Shown here: in pieces, positions 1 through 10,488 of the stretch
Numbering within the stretch: position 1 is the first letter of the stretch
How the letters are laid out: every line of letters starts with the position of its first letter
Source of the DNA: Amanita rubescens
Lineage: Eukaryota; Basidiomycota; Agaricomycetes; Agaricales; Amanitaceae
Length of the DNA stretch: 64,000 nt
Assembly: GCA_015039365.1 (NCBI GenBank)
Contig: WION01000031.1
Span: 275,454-339,453 of the forward strand
Direction: 5' to 3'
The notes under the pieces: generated by a model
What the model was told of the DNA's origin: nothing
The model's input: only the letters and a program-made list of their open reading frames with translations
The model's database searches: none
Position numbers and translations under genes: made by a program

Positions 1-278
1 GACAACTTGACGTGGAATGCGAAAGGTTAATGGGAAACCCCAATGAGCGGCTCCCGTGATGTTCGGAGGATGTCCATGGTGCGTACATTTCTCTCCGACC
101 TTCTCATGCCTGACTCCATCATGTCAAAACTATCGTGATTGTTTCACCTCATACGGAGGTTTGTATAAATACCATACGTGGAAATGTGGTATGCGAAATA
201 TTAATGAGAAACTGGGAAATCAGAAGTCGTTTAGCAAAGGAAAAATGCAAGGGAAGCCACGAACTCGGCATAAATAAC

Positions 279-922
279 CTACAGCGAAGCAAAAGAATAA
301 ATAGACGAATAAACAAATACATGGTTCTGGGGGTAAAGAGTTGGGCGATAAGGAGCCGTGTTTCGTCCACGGTAATTAGTACGAGATCCAAATCGGCGTC
401 CAGGCTGGGAACCACTACCATCACGGCGTTCCTGTGCTGGCCGTTGCAGCGGAGAGCCACCCAATTGATTCTCCTTTATCCTCGCGAGGAGCTTCTCCAG
501 TGCGCCAGGCTTCAACATTTTTCGGCCGCCATCGCGCGTTATCCTAATCTTATCCTTACGAATCCTGTAAGGAACTCCGGCGTGAATCTCGCCCGTACCC
601 CCGACCACGTACTCGCTCGCGGGCACTTTGTGAGTCTTGTCTGGCCAGTGACTCGAAAATGGGGCCACGAGGTATATTTCACCGGACTCGGTTGATTTCC
701 CTACGATAATAATCGCGTGGACGGCTCTCTTGAGAGAGCCTTTTCGCCTCAGGTATCCCTCCAGTGGATCCTGTTAACGTAGAGAAAGGTTAGCAATCAG
801 GTATATCGGTCGACAATGAGATGGGTACTCACATAATCTCCTGTCCGAGCATATTGTATGGTGCCGATGAGGGTGTCGTTGTCGTAGTCAGAATGGTTGA
901 AGTGGCAGTTGGATTGATCCAT
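279..922 (-). CDS. Hypothetical protein, two exons, 193 aa
   Basis: Two exons on the minus strand, 833-922 (30 codons, phase 0) and 279-770, are separated by a 62-nt intron at 771-832 with donor GTGAGT and acceptor AACAG. The ATG is the first in an open frame that begins MDQSNCHFNHSDYDNDTLIG. The middle (from about residue 31) is rich in charged residues and includes VPYRIRKDKIRITRDGGRK. The C-terminal third is basic and low complexity (RRDGSGSQPGRRFGSRTNYRGR), suggesting a disordered, possibly nucleic-acid-binding tail. There is no signal peptide or membrane segment. I do not recognise the family. The clean intron and phase support a real gene; expression is unknown. Confidence 0.55.
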
Positions 923-2092
923 TATTAAAAAAACAGTTAAGAAGGGGCAGGCTGCGCTTTGCTTGTGCTAATGCCGTAGAAGAGGGAGACGCAGGAGACC
1001 AGCTCTAAGGAGCTTGAAGAATGGAAAAATACTTATACCAAATACCCACGTGAAACTGTCAGCCAACTCCGGAGCAAGCCTGTGATTATGGGCTGTTCTA
1101 ATAGTTACCTGCGTGCCATTTCCTTTCTGTAGTGTTACGAACCATAGTGTCCAGCCACAGGGTCGAAGTTGCAAAAAGAGAACACCCCAAAGGGGAAGTC
1201 GGCATCGTCGGGCGCGTCATCTTCCTAAATGGGTTTGGCGGCAACAGGGTCGATCTAGGTCGATCTCCTTGCCACAGAAAGAGAAAGCCCAAAAGGGGAA
1301 TGTCGGCGTCGCCACCTTCCTAAACGGGTATGGGGAATCTCCAATATCCAAATTTGTTTATGACCCTTGTGCTCACTGCCTCATATGTCATCTCGCTATT
1401 CCTCAAAATATGGATGCAAGTTGACAGTTATGCGAAAACCTTCGCAAACGCGTCCGAATGTATCAACTCGAAAGGGCCTACGCGGCCCGTTTCTAGGTCA
1501 GATGATTGTATACTGCACAGCTCAGAGTTCCTGCGCCGCGGGCGATCAAGTATATTGATATAGGTAAGCATTGGGAAATAATAATGGTTTACAAGGGTGA
1601 CGTACCAAAGTCCACAGTGTAAATACATATGAAGGGTTGATCACCTCGAATGTGATGTCTTTTTTATCGGATATCCAGCTTCTCAAGACCCATTGAAGGA
1701 ACAATCTTTTCGGACTAGTTCGTCGTTTGGGTCAGGACGGTCGTCGTGCTCGTGCGTGGTTCTGCGGTGCCTTCCCGCCCTTCATGCTGTTCTGATTTTT
1801 GATCCTTTTGAGCAGTGCCTTGACATCTCTTGCGCGCGCCTCCAGCCTTTGGTGATGGAAGATCTACACTGCCAGGGGTTCCATTGCCTGAGTCTGTGTG
1901 ATCGCCGATAGTTCAGGTTTTGACTCTTAAAGACCCTAGACACACGAACGTCCCACATTTAGTTCAATTGGGCAGTGGCGGAAACTATAGTTGACATTAG
2001 CTCACGTCAAAAGAGCGTTCAATCCTTCTCGGGCAGAGAAAATTCAATTGACGTAAAAATACTTCAATACGTCAAGGTCCTATCCAATATCA
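923..2092. other. Intergenic, no supported gene
   Basis: Only short overlapping open frames on both strands, none with splice structure or a recognisable domain. A degenerate direct repeat is visible: two stretches starting at about 1190 and 1293 share the pattern AAAGGGGAA..GTCGGC..TTCCTAAA.GGG. Confidence 0.5.
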
Positions 2093-2484
2093 TCGGCAGC
2101 CGCTTTGGACCTGCCACCCTCGCAGCATCAAGCGAATGGAGATTCCGTAAAGGTCAAGGTCAGAGGTGCGACATGTGCTGCTCAAACCATATCTGCTGAT
2201 GTATCTGCCACACTCACAGGTAGGATCACTTAATCATTATCTCTCGTCTGGGTAGGCTAACCTGTGCTGGTGGACACAAAAGAGTACCTGGAAACGATTG
2301 TAACGCAGCCTTGTGAGCACGCCCAAGCCCTCCATCACTGCGCACCGCGTACCTTTCCTTAATTTACGTGTTCGAAGCCAGACGTTCATGGCATATTTTC
2401 TTACCTTAGATTGAAGTGCTAAGCTGCGTACTAAGCAAGCTGCTAATATCGAAACTATCAACTCAATATGTGCATGTCATCCAG
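2093..2484 (+). repeat. Left arm of imperfect inverted repeat
   Basis: This segment matches the reverse complement of 3464-3930. Shared landmarks include the GGCAGCCGCTTTG start, GAATGGAGATTCCGTAAAGG, GAAACGATTGTAACGCAGCC and ATCGAAACTATCAACTCAATA. The arms are diverged (substitutions and short indels). No transposase-like ORF is visible in the roughly 0.98-kb spacer, so this may be a decayed non-autonomous element or an inverted duplication. Confidence 0.7.
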
Positions 2485-3463
2485 GTAAAGTTTGCTACGT
2501 CGTCCGGCGCTCCGTCATTGATGAAAACAATTTGGAGACGCTTTCTCCGGCCAAGCGCCTGGGAGGATCCGTCACTCAACTGTCATGACCGTCTAGGCTG
2601 TTCACCCTTGCCTGTGCGGGACTGTAGAGCAACTTGAACCATGAGCATCCGAGAGTATAGCATGAAACATATGTGTATACCCTCTCACAATCTAGCTCGT
2701 TTCTCCCTTTCCTGGCTTATCGCCGATGGCTACGACAATATTATGTTTGCATTCGGTCAATGGGACCGCGTTCATTCGGCCTCGGAATGAGCAAACTAAT
2801 GGTATGGAGCTCACACCCACGCGTGTTCAGTCAGAACGTACGCACGCGGAACCATTGAACTTTCTCTTGTAAATAGGTCCCACAGAACTATCTGTGTATG
2901 TGGAATGTGATAGACCCCCGAATTTCGATATGAGGTACTTAAAGATTAAGCCTAGGATATGGGACTTTGCCTCTCCTCTCGCTCTAGCTCCCGCCGTGGC
3001 GCTCAAGCATCCCTCTTCTCTTGCTCTTGCTCCAGCTGCCGAAGTGCACAAAGTAAGCAAAAACTCCCTTGGAGGAATCGGGATCGAAGCAGATCAGAAA
3101 GTCAACCCACAAGGCCGACCGTAATGTATTGCCAAGCCGCCCACGCTTTCTCTCTCTTGTGTAATCGATTACAATACGAAAATGAATTTATAATGGATTG
3201 TGAGCTGAATTTCGAACCCGATGAGTTGAATTAGGTTTGTAGTGGGTTGGCACATGAGCCAAAAATGCTGTACATATTAGCCTATAATGATACAGTTCGA
3301 CTAAGAGCCACGCTGGGGTCCTCTCCATTGCGTTGGGTGTCTGACGAGATCATGAGCACAGGATGGAGAAGCACTGCTACGAACGGAAATTAACGACGAA
3401 CTTAATCTGAACATCCTCAGGGCCACTGGACCCCGAAATATTCTTGGACAGGAATTTTGAGCT
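2485..3463. other. Spacer between inverted-repeat arms, no gene seen
   Basis: No frame longer than about 90 codons and no recognisable domain. Overlapping frames at 2827-3234 on both strands derive from a short internal direct repeat (CTCTCGCTCTAGCTCCCGCC, then CTCTTGCTCTTGCTCCAGCT, near 2970-3040). Confidence 0.45.
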
Positions 3464-3930
3464 GCGGATGACATGTACGTATTGAGTTGATAGTTTCGAA
3501 ATTAGCAGTTTAACCTCCACACCCTGGGATTGTGTTATTGAGCGCGAGTTGACTTAACTGTGAAGGGTTACACAATTTATCACTTCATTCTAAGATAAGA
3601 AAATATGCATGAACGTCCGGCTTCGAACACATAAATTAGGGAAGGTGCGCGGCGCGTAGTGATCGGAGGGCTTGCGCGTCCCCACAAGGCTGCGTTACAA
3701 TCGTTTCCAGGTACTGTTTCGTGTCCGCCAACACAGGTTAGACCCAAACGAGAGATAATGAATAGTAAGTGAACCTAGCTGGGAGGGCAGATACATCGGC
3801 AGATATGATTTGAGCAGGATATGTCGCATATCCGACCATGTGTACAGGCACACAGGCCAATGTGTCTTTCCTTTACGGAATCTCCATTCACTTGACGCTG
3901 CGAGGTGGCAAGTTCAAAGCGGCTGCCGAA
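3464..3930 (-). repeat. Right arm of imperfect inverted repeat
   Basis: Reverse-complement partner of 2093-2484. It carries about 75 nt of extra sequence near 3500-3590 that the left arm lacks, so one arm has gained or lost material. It ends about 120 nt before the segmental-duplication copy that begins near 4049, placing two repeat boundaries close together. Confidence 0.7.
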
Positions 3931-4964
3931 GCGTGACGTGTGATGCGTGCGTGGCTTATTAGCAAGCCAGAACAGAACAATCTCCATATGTTTATGGCCA
4001 CTAGCAAGGCCTGGCGCCTCAGCTGAAAATTCAACAAGATCTACGTGCTCGGCGTAGGCATTCGCATGTCGTCTGGGATGGCATCGTCGGTAGTCGGGGC
4101 AGCGGTGAAGGGAGAAGTGTTTGAGGGAGGTACGGTAGACGAAAAAGCACACGGCATCCGACAACAAAAAGAGTATATTTAGTCCAAGAAGCTGAGAGGA
4201 CGGAAATAGGGTTGTTTGTATCTATGTACTGTTGGACATCCGACGATCATGTGGCACCATCTCCGCCAAATTCATTGATCTTGCACTCGCCAATGCTAGT
4301 GATCACGTTCCACCAACTGGACATGGGAGGATAATCAACCCAAATGGTTCGAAAAACTTCCTGTGGCGCCGCCACTTTTCCCCAGTCGAACAATTCAGTA
4401 AGTAACAATGACCGATTTCGCGCACGTCTGTCAACAACATGAGAAAAAAGGTCTAGTCCACGCTGCTCTAACGCTTTGGATGACAGATTGGATCCAGCAC
4501 ACTGGCTATGGTCCCAAAGAAGGAAGGATTGCAAGTCCATTACACACAGCTTTGATCATCGTTGCTGCATAGGCCCAAAGATACTACTTCACTGCAGCAC
4601 TGTAGTGTTCATCCCGCGTCGATCGTAAGTGCTAATGATTCCCCCTTTACCACTGCCACACCTCATTCTAAAGGAGTCTAACGATGCACCGCTAGTAGCC
4701 TAGTTACCATGCGAATAAGGTTCTCGACTCTTGCCGCATCGCTTGCAATTCATTCGTTTGCCGCCGTATCATCGCTATTCGACTTAGGCCCAATAATGCA
4801 CAAAGGCCGTGTACAAGGTACGGCCTGTCATACGACTAATTATCTTCATGCCGTCTCGGCCGGCTCCAATCCCTTGCGCCACGATCAGGGCTCAATGCAT
4901 GCATAGCTAGACGAGGTCATGTGGGAGGTCCAGCCCGTTACGTGAATAGGGCCCACCTTGGGTG

Positions 4965-4971
4965 TATAAAA
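4965..4971 (+). promoter_or_regulatory. TATA box of kinase-like gene A
   Basis: TATAAAA lies 88 nt upstream of the ATG at 5053. The same heptamer sits at exactly the same distance in the duplicated copy (13447-13453), although nearby upstream DNA has diverged. This supports it as the core promoter and implies a 5' leader of roughly 55 nt. Confidence 0.6.
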
Positions 4972-5052
4972 GCCCTAGCAGGTGCCGTTGGAGAATTCTC
5001 AGGCTGGTCCTCTACATCTTTTCTACGTTGAACGTTAACCCTCTTGTCTCTA

Positions 5053-6349
5053 ATGCGTCTTACGACTGTCACTATTGCATTCATTTTCTTCGGTACCGTC
5101 TTCGCGACGCCGATCCTTTCCCTCCGCGGCAATCCCGTCGCACTTTCCGTAAGTCGTTTGGGAAACATTCTCTGATTATTCTAAATTGTTGGATTATCAG
5201 AAACGAACAAAAGGCTCAACCAGCACCGAGGCCGGCGCTGGGGATGAATCGGGTGGTCGCGGCCGCGGCCGCGGCAGCCGTAGGGGAAGCCTGAGAGGGG
5301 TAAGTGGTTCTGCTTCGTAGTGATCATGATATCCGGGGGGCTAACTCTGGTTCTAGAGCACCGGGGCCGGCGCGTCAAGGAGCCCCAAGCGAAAGCCTAG
5401 TGACGTAAGTCACCTCCATCCCACTATGAACCATACCCCGTAAACGGACATCTCATTTAGAAAAGCCAATCCGGACCCAGGAAGCGGGCCAAGTGCGAGC
5501 CTAACCCGGTTCCCGAGGACGTGTTTTTGGAGGCTTTGAGACACATCAACCCAAACCCTGTCGGTAAAGGGAGCCGGGGCCTGGCTGTCTTCTCGATTGA
5601 TGGACCTGTACAAGGGTGTCAAGCTGTTGTCAAAATCATTAGTACGCACGAGAGTCGTAACCTCGATGCGAAAGACATTGCGAAAATTTCTAAGGAAGTT
5701 GCTGGTCTTGCTCAGGTCAAGCAACTCTTAGGTTGGGGTAAGAGGAAAAACCCGCCGCTCGAGTACATTTTGATGAAGCACGTGGGTCTCCCCTTGGCCA
5801 AGATGGCCGAGAAAGGGTTGACTCTGGAGAAGAACAAAGAGTTCATCGAGACAAAGCAAGCCGCGGCATTGGCGCATTATCGGACGGAATTACACCTAGA
5901 ACATGGGTACGTGTTCATTAATTTCCGATTGGTACTGGACACTTATGGTTGGTTATAGTGACCCCGCGGGCCACGACAACTATTTGTGGACCTTCCATGA
6001 AGATGCAGACGAGACTGATATGGACGCCCGCTTCACTGTCGATGTTGTCGATTGGGACGATGCTACACAGGTTGGTCCCGAAGGCACCCAGTACGCAACA
6101 GCTCCAAAGCCATACAACGTTCCGAACGAGAAGGCGATCCTTGCTCCCACGAACACTCCCGAATCGTCTGACAAGGCTTCCACCCCTGCCAAAAATTCCG
6201 ATGAGGAGGCCGAGAAGTTGGAGAAAGCGAGCAAGAAGGAGAAGGAGGCAGCAGCTAGTCTTCATAACACTAGCGGTGGAGGATCACGCCGTTCAAGCCG
6301 GATATCGAACAAGGGAAAGAAGAAGGCGACAGCGTCTGACTCGGAGTAG
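5053..6349 (+). CDS. Kinase-like protein with signal peptide, copy A (359 aa)
   Basis: Five exons: 5053-5148, 5201-5299, 5357-5404, 5461-5906, 5959-6349. All introns are GT..AG and the phases close to 360 codons. Residues 1-18 (MRLTTVTIAFIFFGTVFA) look like a cleavable signal peptide. Residues 48-60 are Arg-Gly rich, and 71-92 are basic, resembling a bipartite nuclear signal (SPKRK...RKRAK). A degenerate protein-kinase/aminoglycoside-phosphotransferase fold follows: Gly-rich loop 116-124 (GKGSRGLAV), AVVKI with Lys139, candidate helix-C Glu160, hinge YILM 183-186, catalytic-type HGD 229-231 with Asn237, and metal-type DWD 261-263. The last 70 residues are a charged, Ala/Lys/Ser-rich tail. The HGD-to-Asn spacing is one longer than usual. 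It could be a secreted (effector-like) kinase or a pseudokinase; the motif reading is mine and no homology search was run. Confidence 0.8.
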
Positions 6350-7302
6350 TGGGTTGAGGGGAAGACGAGATGTGTTGATGTATAGTTCTCGCTTGCAGTT
6401 TACTACAGTGCAAGAACAATAAATTTGTTTCAATTATTTGAGTCTTATGACCAGCGTGAATGAGTACTAGTTCCTCCATCTATGACTATGAGACATCACG
6501 ATGGCACACGGGTACGTCCTCCAACTTGATGGCTCCGGAGACTTATGTGGCACATATTATGGCTAGTCGCACTCGTGCATATATAATTTGACTCCGAGTA
6601 TTCTATCTCTTACCGATCGACCTCGCGGTCTTTCAGATCAATCTCCCAGAATACGTCTAGTTCTCTTCTCCCAACGTCTTGCTCCATTCACGGTCTGTCA
6701 CGCAGCCTTCACAAGTGCTTCCTCCGCATAAAACAAACCCGTAGGTGAAGTGGATGGCAGGGAGTAATGTCGTGTCAAGTGACGTAGTGCCTTGGTGATG
6801 GAAGAGGCGGGGGAATGGGCTAGGATGTTCGTGTGGGCGAAGTTTCGTTTTCGAATTGGATGATCGAGACTCGATGGGGCAGTCCGAAGCTACATGGGAA
6901 CATGGCGCCTGCCAGACGGGCCACACTCAATTGACGCAATGATAACTGGAATTACGAGTCATGAAATGGACGAGATAGTAGACGTTCGATGCATCGATAA
7001 TTGAATTGAGTAGTACGGGCCGCGATGTTCGGATATCATCGTGGCCTGGCATGAATCGTGCAAAGTGTGAACGTGATTACGATCAGCTGACATAACATTC
7101 CCACATGGCTCTTTCACTCCTTGCTATTTTACGACAAAATAAGTCCCGGCAATGCATGGGATCATCAGAAGCAACGCAACCCATCACCTCCGTAAGACAT
7201 GGTCCCCCCTCACAGAGCCCCTCACGCCCAGCCACCAATGTCCAACGAGGCAAGCTAGCGTCTTACCAAGAACAACGCGCCATTGCCCCGAGGTTACTTA
7301 TA
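6350..7302. other. Intergenic tail of duplication copy A
   Basis: Only the 3' flank of the kinase-like gene, a copy-A-specific insert (about 6430-6830) and a second block homologous to copy B (about 6840-7032). Short frames at 7105-7358 have no recognisable content. The transposon remnant begins at 7303. Confidence 0.5.
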
Positions 7303-8231
7303 CAGTCGGCATCCCAATAATGCATATGCTCATGATGCATAACCGTGATAATGCATAGGATTTGCCGGGTCCCATGTTGGGGCGCGCACAAAAGCTAGAA
7401 TTTTTGCATATTGCATAATGCATAGACAAATAGTGACAAATATGCGTTATGAGGGAAGCTCCGGCCGCCGGCACTCGGTGTCCTAGGCTTATGTGGCATG
7501 CTCGTCATTGTACGACGTGGCCCAAATTTTACCGTACATATTTAAGTGATCAAAGCAGCGTGATATGGGCACCTTTGATGTCAATCCCTAACTCAGAAAA
7601 GGGGTCGGCCACTACTGGCAGTAATCTTCTCAAACGGAAAGCCACAGACTGGCCGACAGCTCGACCGGCCAAAAAGCCGAGGGTTCCGAAACAGATCTCA
7701 TCGACAGTGTCCACGATCTCAAGTCACGCAATCGCATTTTTGGAGAGCTGCTGACAATAGATGAGATGCTGGATCCCCCAGAAGAGCGAGAAAATGCTGA
7801 CAGTGATCAATATGATGGTCATACTGATGTTGTGATGGCGATCGTAGAGGAAGTCCGTGATGAGATTTCCGTTGAAAAGGGGGAGACAATAGAAGTGCAA
7901 TCCGATGATGAAGATAACGACTTACAAGCTAACAAGCTGTTATCACGCACATCACTCATATCTCTTTGCACGGAGATCCAGACATCTTGCCTTCAATATG
8001 GTGACCCTCAGCTGGCCTTCGAGTTGTCCGAGAATATTCGCAGATATCGCGCGCAGCTATGCAGAGAGGAAACCAGGAATGCGAAGCAGATGACGATTGA
8101 TAATTACTTTGGGCTATAGACGTTACACTTGTCACACTTGTCACTTTTGTCACATATCCGTTACTGCATATCCCCTATAATGCATAGACTTTTCCGGGTC
8201 CCGACCGTATGCATTATTGGGATGTCGACTG
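7303..8231 (+). mobile_element. pogo/Tc1-mariner-type DNA transposon remnant, 929 bp
   Basis: The ends form a terminal inverted repeat: CAGTCGGCATCCCAATAATG at 7303 and its near-perfect reverse complement ending at 8231, continuing as ATGCATA. Each end is followed outward by TA (with a further TA), matching the TA target-site duplication of Tc1/mariner/pogo elements. Sub-terminal blocks with CCGGGTCCC and ATAATGCATA are also repeated in opposite orientation. Only the C-terminal part of a transposase frame remains inside, so the element is non-autonomous. It lies immediately before the first codons of the Ariadne pseudogene. Confidence 0.85.
7560..8119 (+). pseudogene. C-terminal fragment of pogo-like transposase
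   Basis: Two frames, up to 7754 and from about 7745 to 8119, join by a frameshift near 7740. The first has a basic segment (LLKRKATDWPTARPAKKPR). The second has an acidic run (EVQSDDEDNDLQ) and ends KQMTIDNYFGL. QMTIDNYF fits the PCNA-interacting PIP consensus Q-x-x-[ILM]-x-x-[FY]-[FY], a motif reported at the C-terminus of pogo transposases. The catalytic DDE core and the DNA-binding N-terminus are absent. Family assignment rests on the terminal repeats, the TA sites and this tail. Confidence 0.6.
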
Positions 8232-9880
8232 TATACTCAGACGACGAGGAGTACTATGATGACGAAATGTTCGGTACAACCTAAAACGACGACGACAATG
8301 GTAAGTCACCTCGTTTATCGCGACACAGCAACCCTAATTCACGACGCTTTTCCAGTTTCTGACGATGAGATGGACATGGACGCAGATGGTGACGACTTCA
8401 AAGTCGCTCCGAAGACGATGCGTAAAGCCTACGAGATCGATTACCGTTCTTTGAGCCAGACAGAGGTCGAGAAACAGATGCGAGCGGACGTGGAGTATAT
8501 CTGCAACATTCTTGGCGTTGAGGTAGGTTGTGGCATCTTTCGTGTACTGTCCGTAACGCCTCTGACCGCTGGTCTACTTTTGCGACACATGTCCTGGAAC
8601 AAGGAACGCTTAATTGAGAATCCATCCAAGATTCTCGTTGAGGCGTGCATCAATCTACCCCAGACATACAGTTTGCAAACACAGAATCCTGTCAGGTCCA
8701 GCGGCTCCTCCACCTCTGCTTCCCGCCGTTCGACGAGATCCACTGCAAGCAAACTATTTGGACTTTCTGGTTCAAAACGGTCCCCTAGTACCACATCTTC
8801 CGTCTCGCATTCTCCATCCTCGTTACATGCTGTGCCGAGGTATACCAAATACACTCCTAAACTGGACGAGCCTTTCACATGTCCCATATACTATGACGAT
8901 TTGTCCGACATCACAACCCTTTTGCTTGACTGCGGACACACGTTCTGCTACACCTGCCTGTTGGAACATGTTTTTGGTTTCAAAGATTCGCGACGAAGGC
9001 GAACACGTCGTTCGCTATCAATTGGTGGCACCAGATCCGTTTGTCCGTGATATTCTGATTCCGACCGACGCATCTGCATCTGGGATCGATCCGGAACAAC
9101 AGAAGGAAAATGTACAGATCTGGGCACGTTTCCAAGAGTTGCTTGCACACAACTTTGTCGGGTCGAAAAAGGAGTTGAAGTATTGCCCCTACCCCGGTTG
9201 CACCAACACGGTTTCTTGCCCGTCCGCTGCGTCCAAGTTCAGCTTGACGAATTGTTCCCACTGTGTCTTGCGGCCCGCGAGGGGTTCCCGGTCTAGACGG
9301 TCCGAAAGAAATAGGGCCTACATTGGGTTTGGCGACGAAGGAACACAGGTTTTGCTTTGGCTGTACGATTGAAGATGATCACAGGCCAATTGTATGCGCT
9401 ATCGCGAAGATGTGGCTCAAGAAGTGCCGTGAGACGGCTAATTAGATCAAGAGCAATATGAAAGAGTGCGGCAACTGTCAGAGTACGATTGAGAAGAATG
9501 GAGGATGCAAGTAGGTGCTCCTGTGCTTCTCTACATGGAATAGTTGCTTGACCGAACCTTCCAGTCATATGACGTGCAAGAAGTGCAAGCATGAATTCTG
9601 TTGGGTGTGCATGGGTAAGTAATTTATGTTCGTAGTAGTTATAGCGCATATAGTGGCTAACGAGATGACAGGTCCGTGGAGTGAAACCGCATGGTACAGC
9701 TGTAACCGATATGACGAGAAAGCAGGGGTGGATACCCGAGATACTCAGAGTCGAAGCCGCGCGCGTCTGGAGCGATACTTACATGCAGGTTGTCTTGTCA
9801 TATATTACAATCGCTGGGCGAACCATGAACAATCTGCCAAGGTCTCGCGAGATCCGTATGCTAAGACACATCATCGCCCA
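8222..9880 (+). pseudogene. Ariadne-type RBR E3 ubiquitin ligase, decayed
   Basis: The order of parts is that of Ariadne RBR ligases: acidic N-terminus (YSDDEEYYDDEMF), UBA-like region (LSQTEVEKQMRADVEYICNI, then GLLLRHMSWNKERLIE), RING1 (CPIYYDD...CGHTFC), IBR (KYCPYPGCTNTVSCPSAASK...HRFCFGC), RING2 (KECGNCQSTIEKNGG, then HMTCKKCKHEFCWVC) and a fragment of the following domain (YYNRWANHEQSAK). Lesions: a frame stop at 8282-8284, a frame change near 8968-8975 in a T run, another between about 9215 and 9265, a TAG at about 9443 where Trp is expected (N-W-I-K), loss of a RING1 Cys (CPIYYDD for CPIC), and a missing stretch before LVAPDPF. Two introns with intact GT..AG flank HMTCKKC, showing a spliced ancestor. 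It cannot encode a working ligase. Confidence 0.85.
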
Positions 9881-10084
9881 ATCTGTTTTGACGTTACATT
9901 TGCACCCTCATCTCGCACTGTGCTTGATCGGAGCATGCTCATTCAGCCTGTGATTGAACCGCTGACGTTCACTCTTTTGGTCCTTCGCTGCGAAAAGCTT
10001 CCTTGGCTTCGAATAAGAGGGGGGTCGTTGTTGGACGTTGTTGGGTCACAGGTGGGATCAAAGGACTAATTCGGGCAGTGAGAG

Positions 10085-10215
10085 ACGGCGGTTCACGTTC
10101 ACGCTGGATCACGACGGTTCATGCTGGATCACGATGTGCCACGGCGGATCACACTGGATCACGATGGGTCACGGCAGGTCACGGCGGTTCAAACGTTCAT
10201 GGCGGATCACGGTGT
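10085..10215 (+). repeat. Short tandem (minisatellite-like) repeat
   Basis: About ten degenerate copies of a 9-12 nt unit close to GGATCACGACGG / GGTCACGGC / GGTTCATGC, for example GGATCACACTGGATCACGAT. It lies just downstream of the Ariadne pseudogene. No clear coding meaning. Confidence 0.65.
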
Positions 10216-10219
10216 GAGG

Positions 10220-10488
10220 GCATATGCAACTGAATTTTGTCCGATACGGACCTTCATACTTCTTGTCTCCGGTCGTTTACGAGAAGTTCTCAAAACGATT
10301 TTGGAATGGAATGAGTCACTAGTCACAGGTTAAAGCACGCTCAATGATTAAACATTTCGCAGCCATGCCGCCTCAAACGAGAGGCTTGCGGACTCGACGT
10401 TTGAGCCCTTTGCTCACCGTTGCATCGCCAATGACGAAACTGGTGGGACAAGGGCCCTCAGATTGATGCGCAGTCCTCTGGACCACGA
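10220..10488. other. Spacer with fragment of a basic-tail gene
   Basis: Little recognisable content. The stretch 10365-10470 reads as PPQTRGLRTRRLSPLLTVAS before a stop and may be part of the gene remnant whose tail lies at 10489-10614. Confidence 0.3.

Larger units (their letters stand above)
4049..7032 (+). repeat. Segmental duplication copy A, part 1
   Basis: Collinear with 12249-15120, same orientation. Homology begins at TCGGCGTAGGCATTCGCATG and ends at GGGCCGCGATGTTCGGA. It contains the kinase-like gene at 5053-6349 with its upstream region. Copies differ by substitutions and indels. Copy A carries extra sequence at about 6430-6830 that is absent from copy B. Confidence 0.85.

Noticed and set aside
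3775..4167. 130-codon minus-strand frame
   Set aside because: It is composed of parts of the inverted repeat and the segmental duplication and has no domain.
4709..4906. 65-codon frame with a signal-peptide-like start upstream of kinase-like gene A
   Set aside because: It lies in the promoter region, and the duplicated copy (about 13,170-13,370) has insertions and deletions that destroy the frame, so it is not conserved coding sequence.
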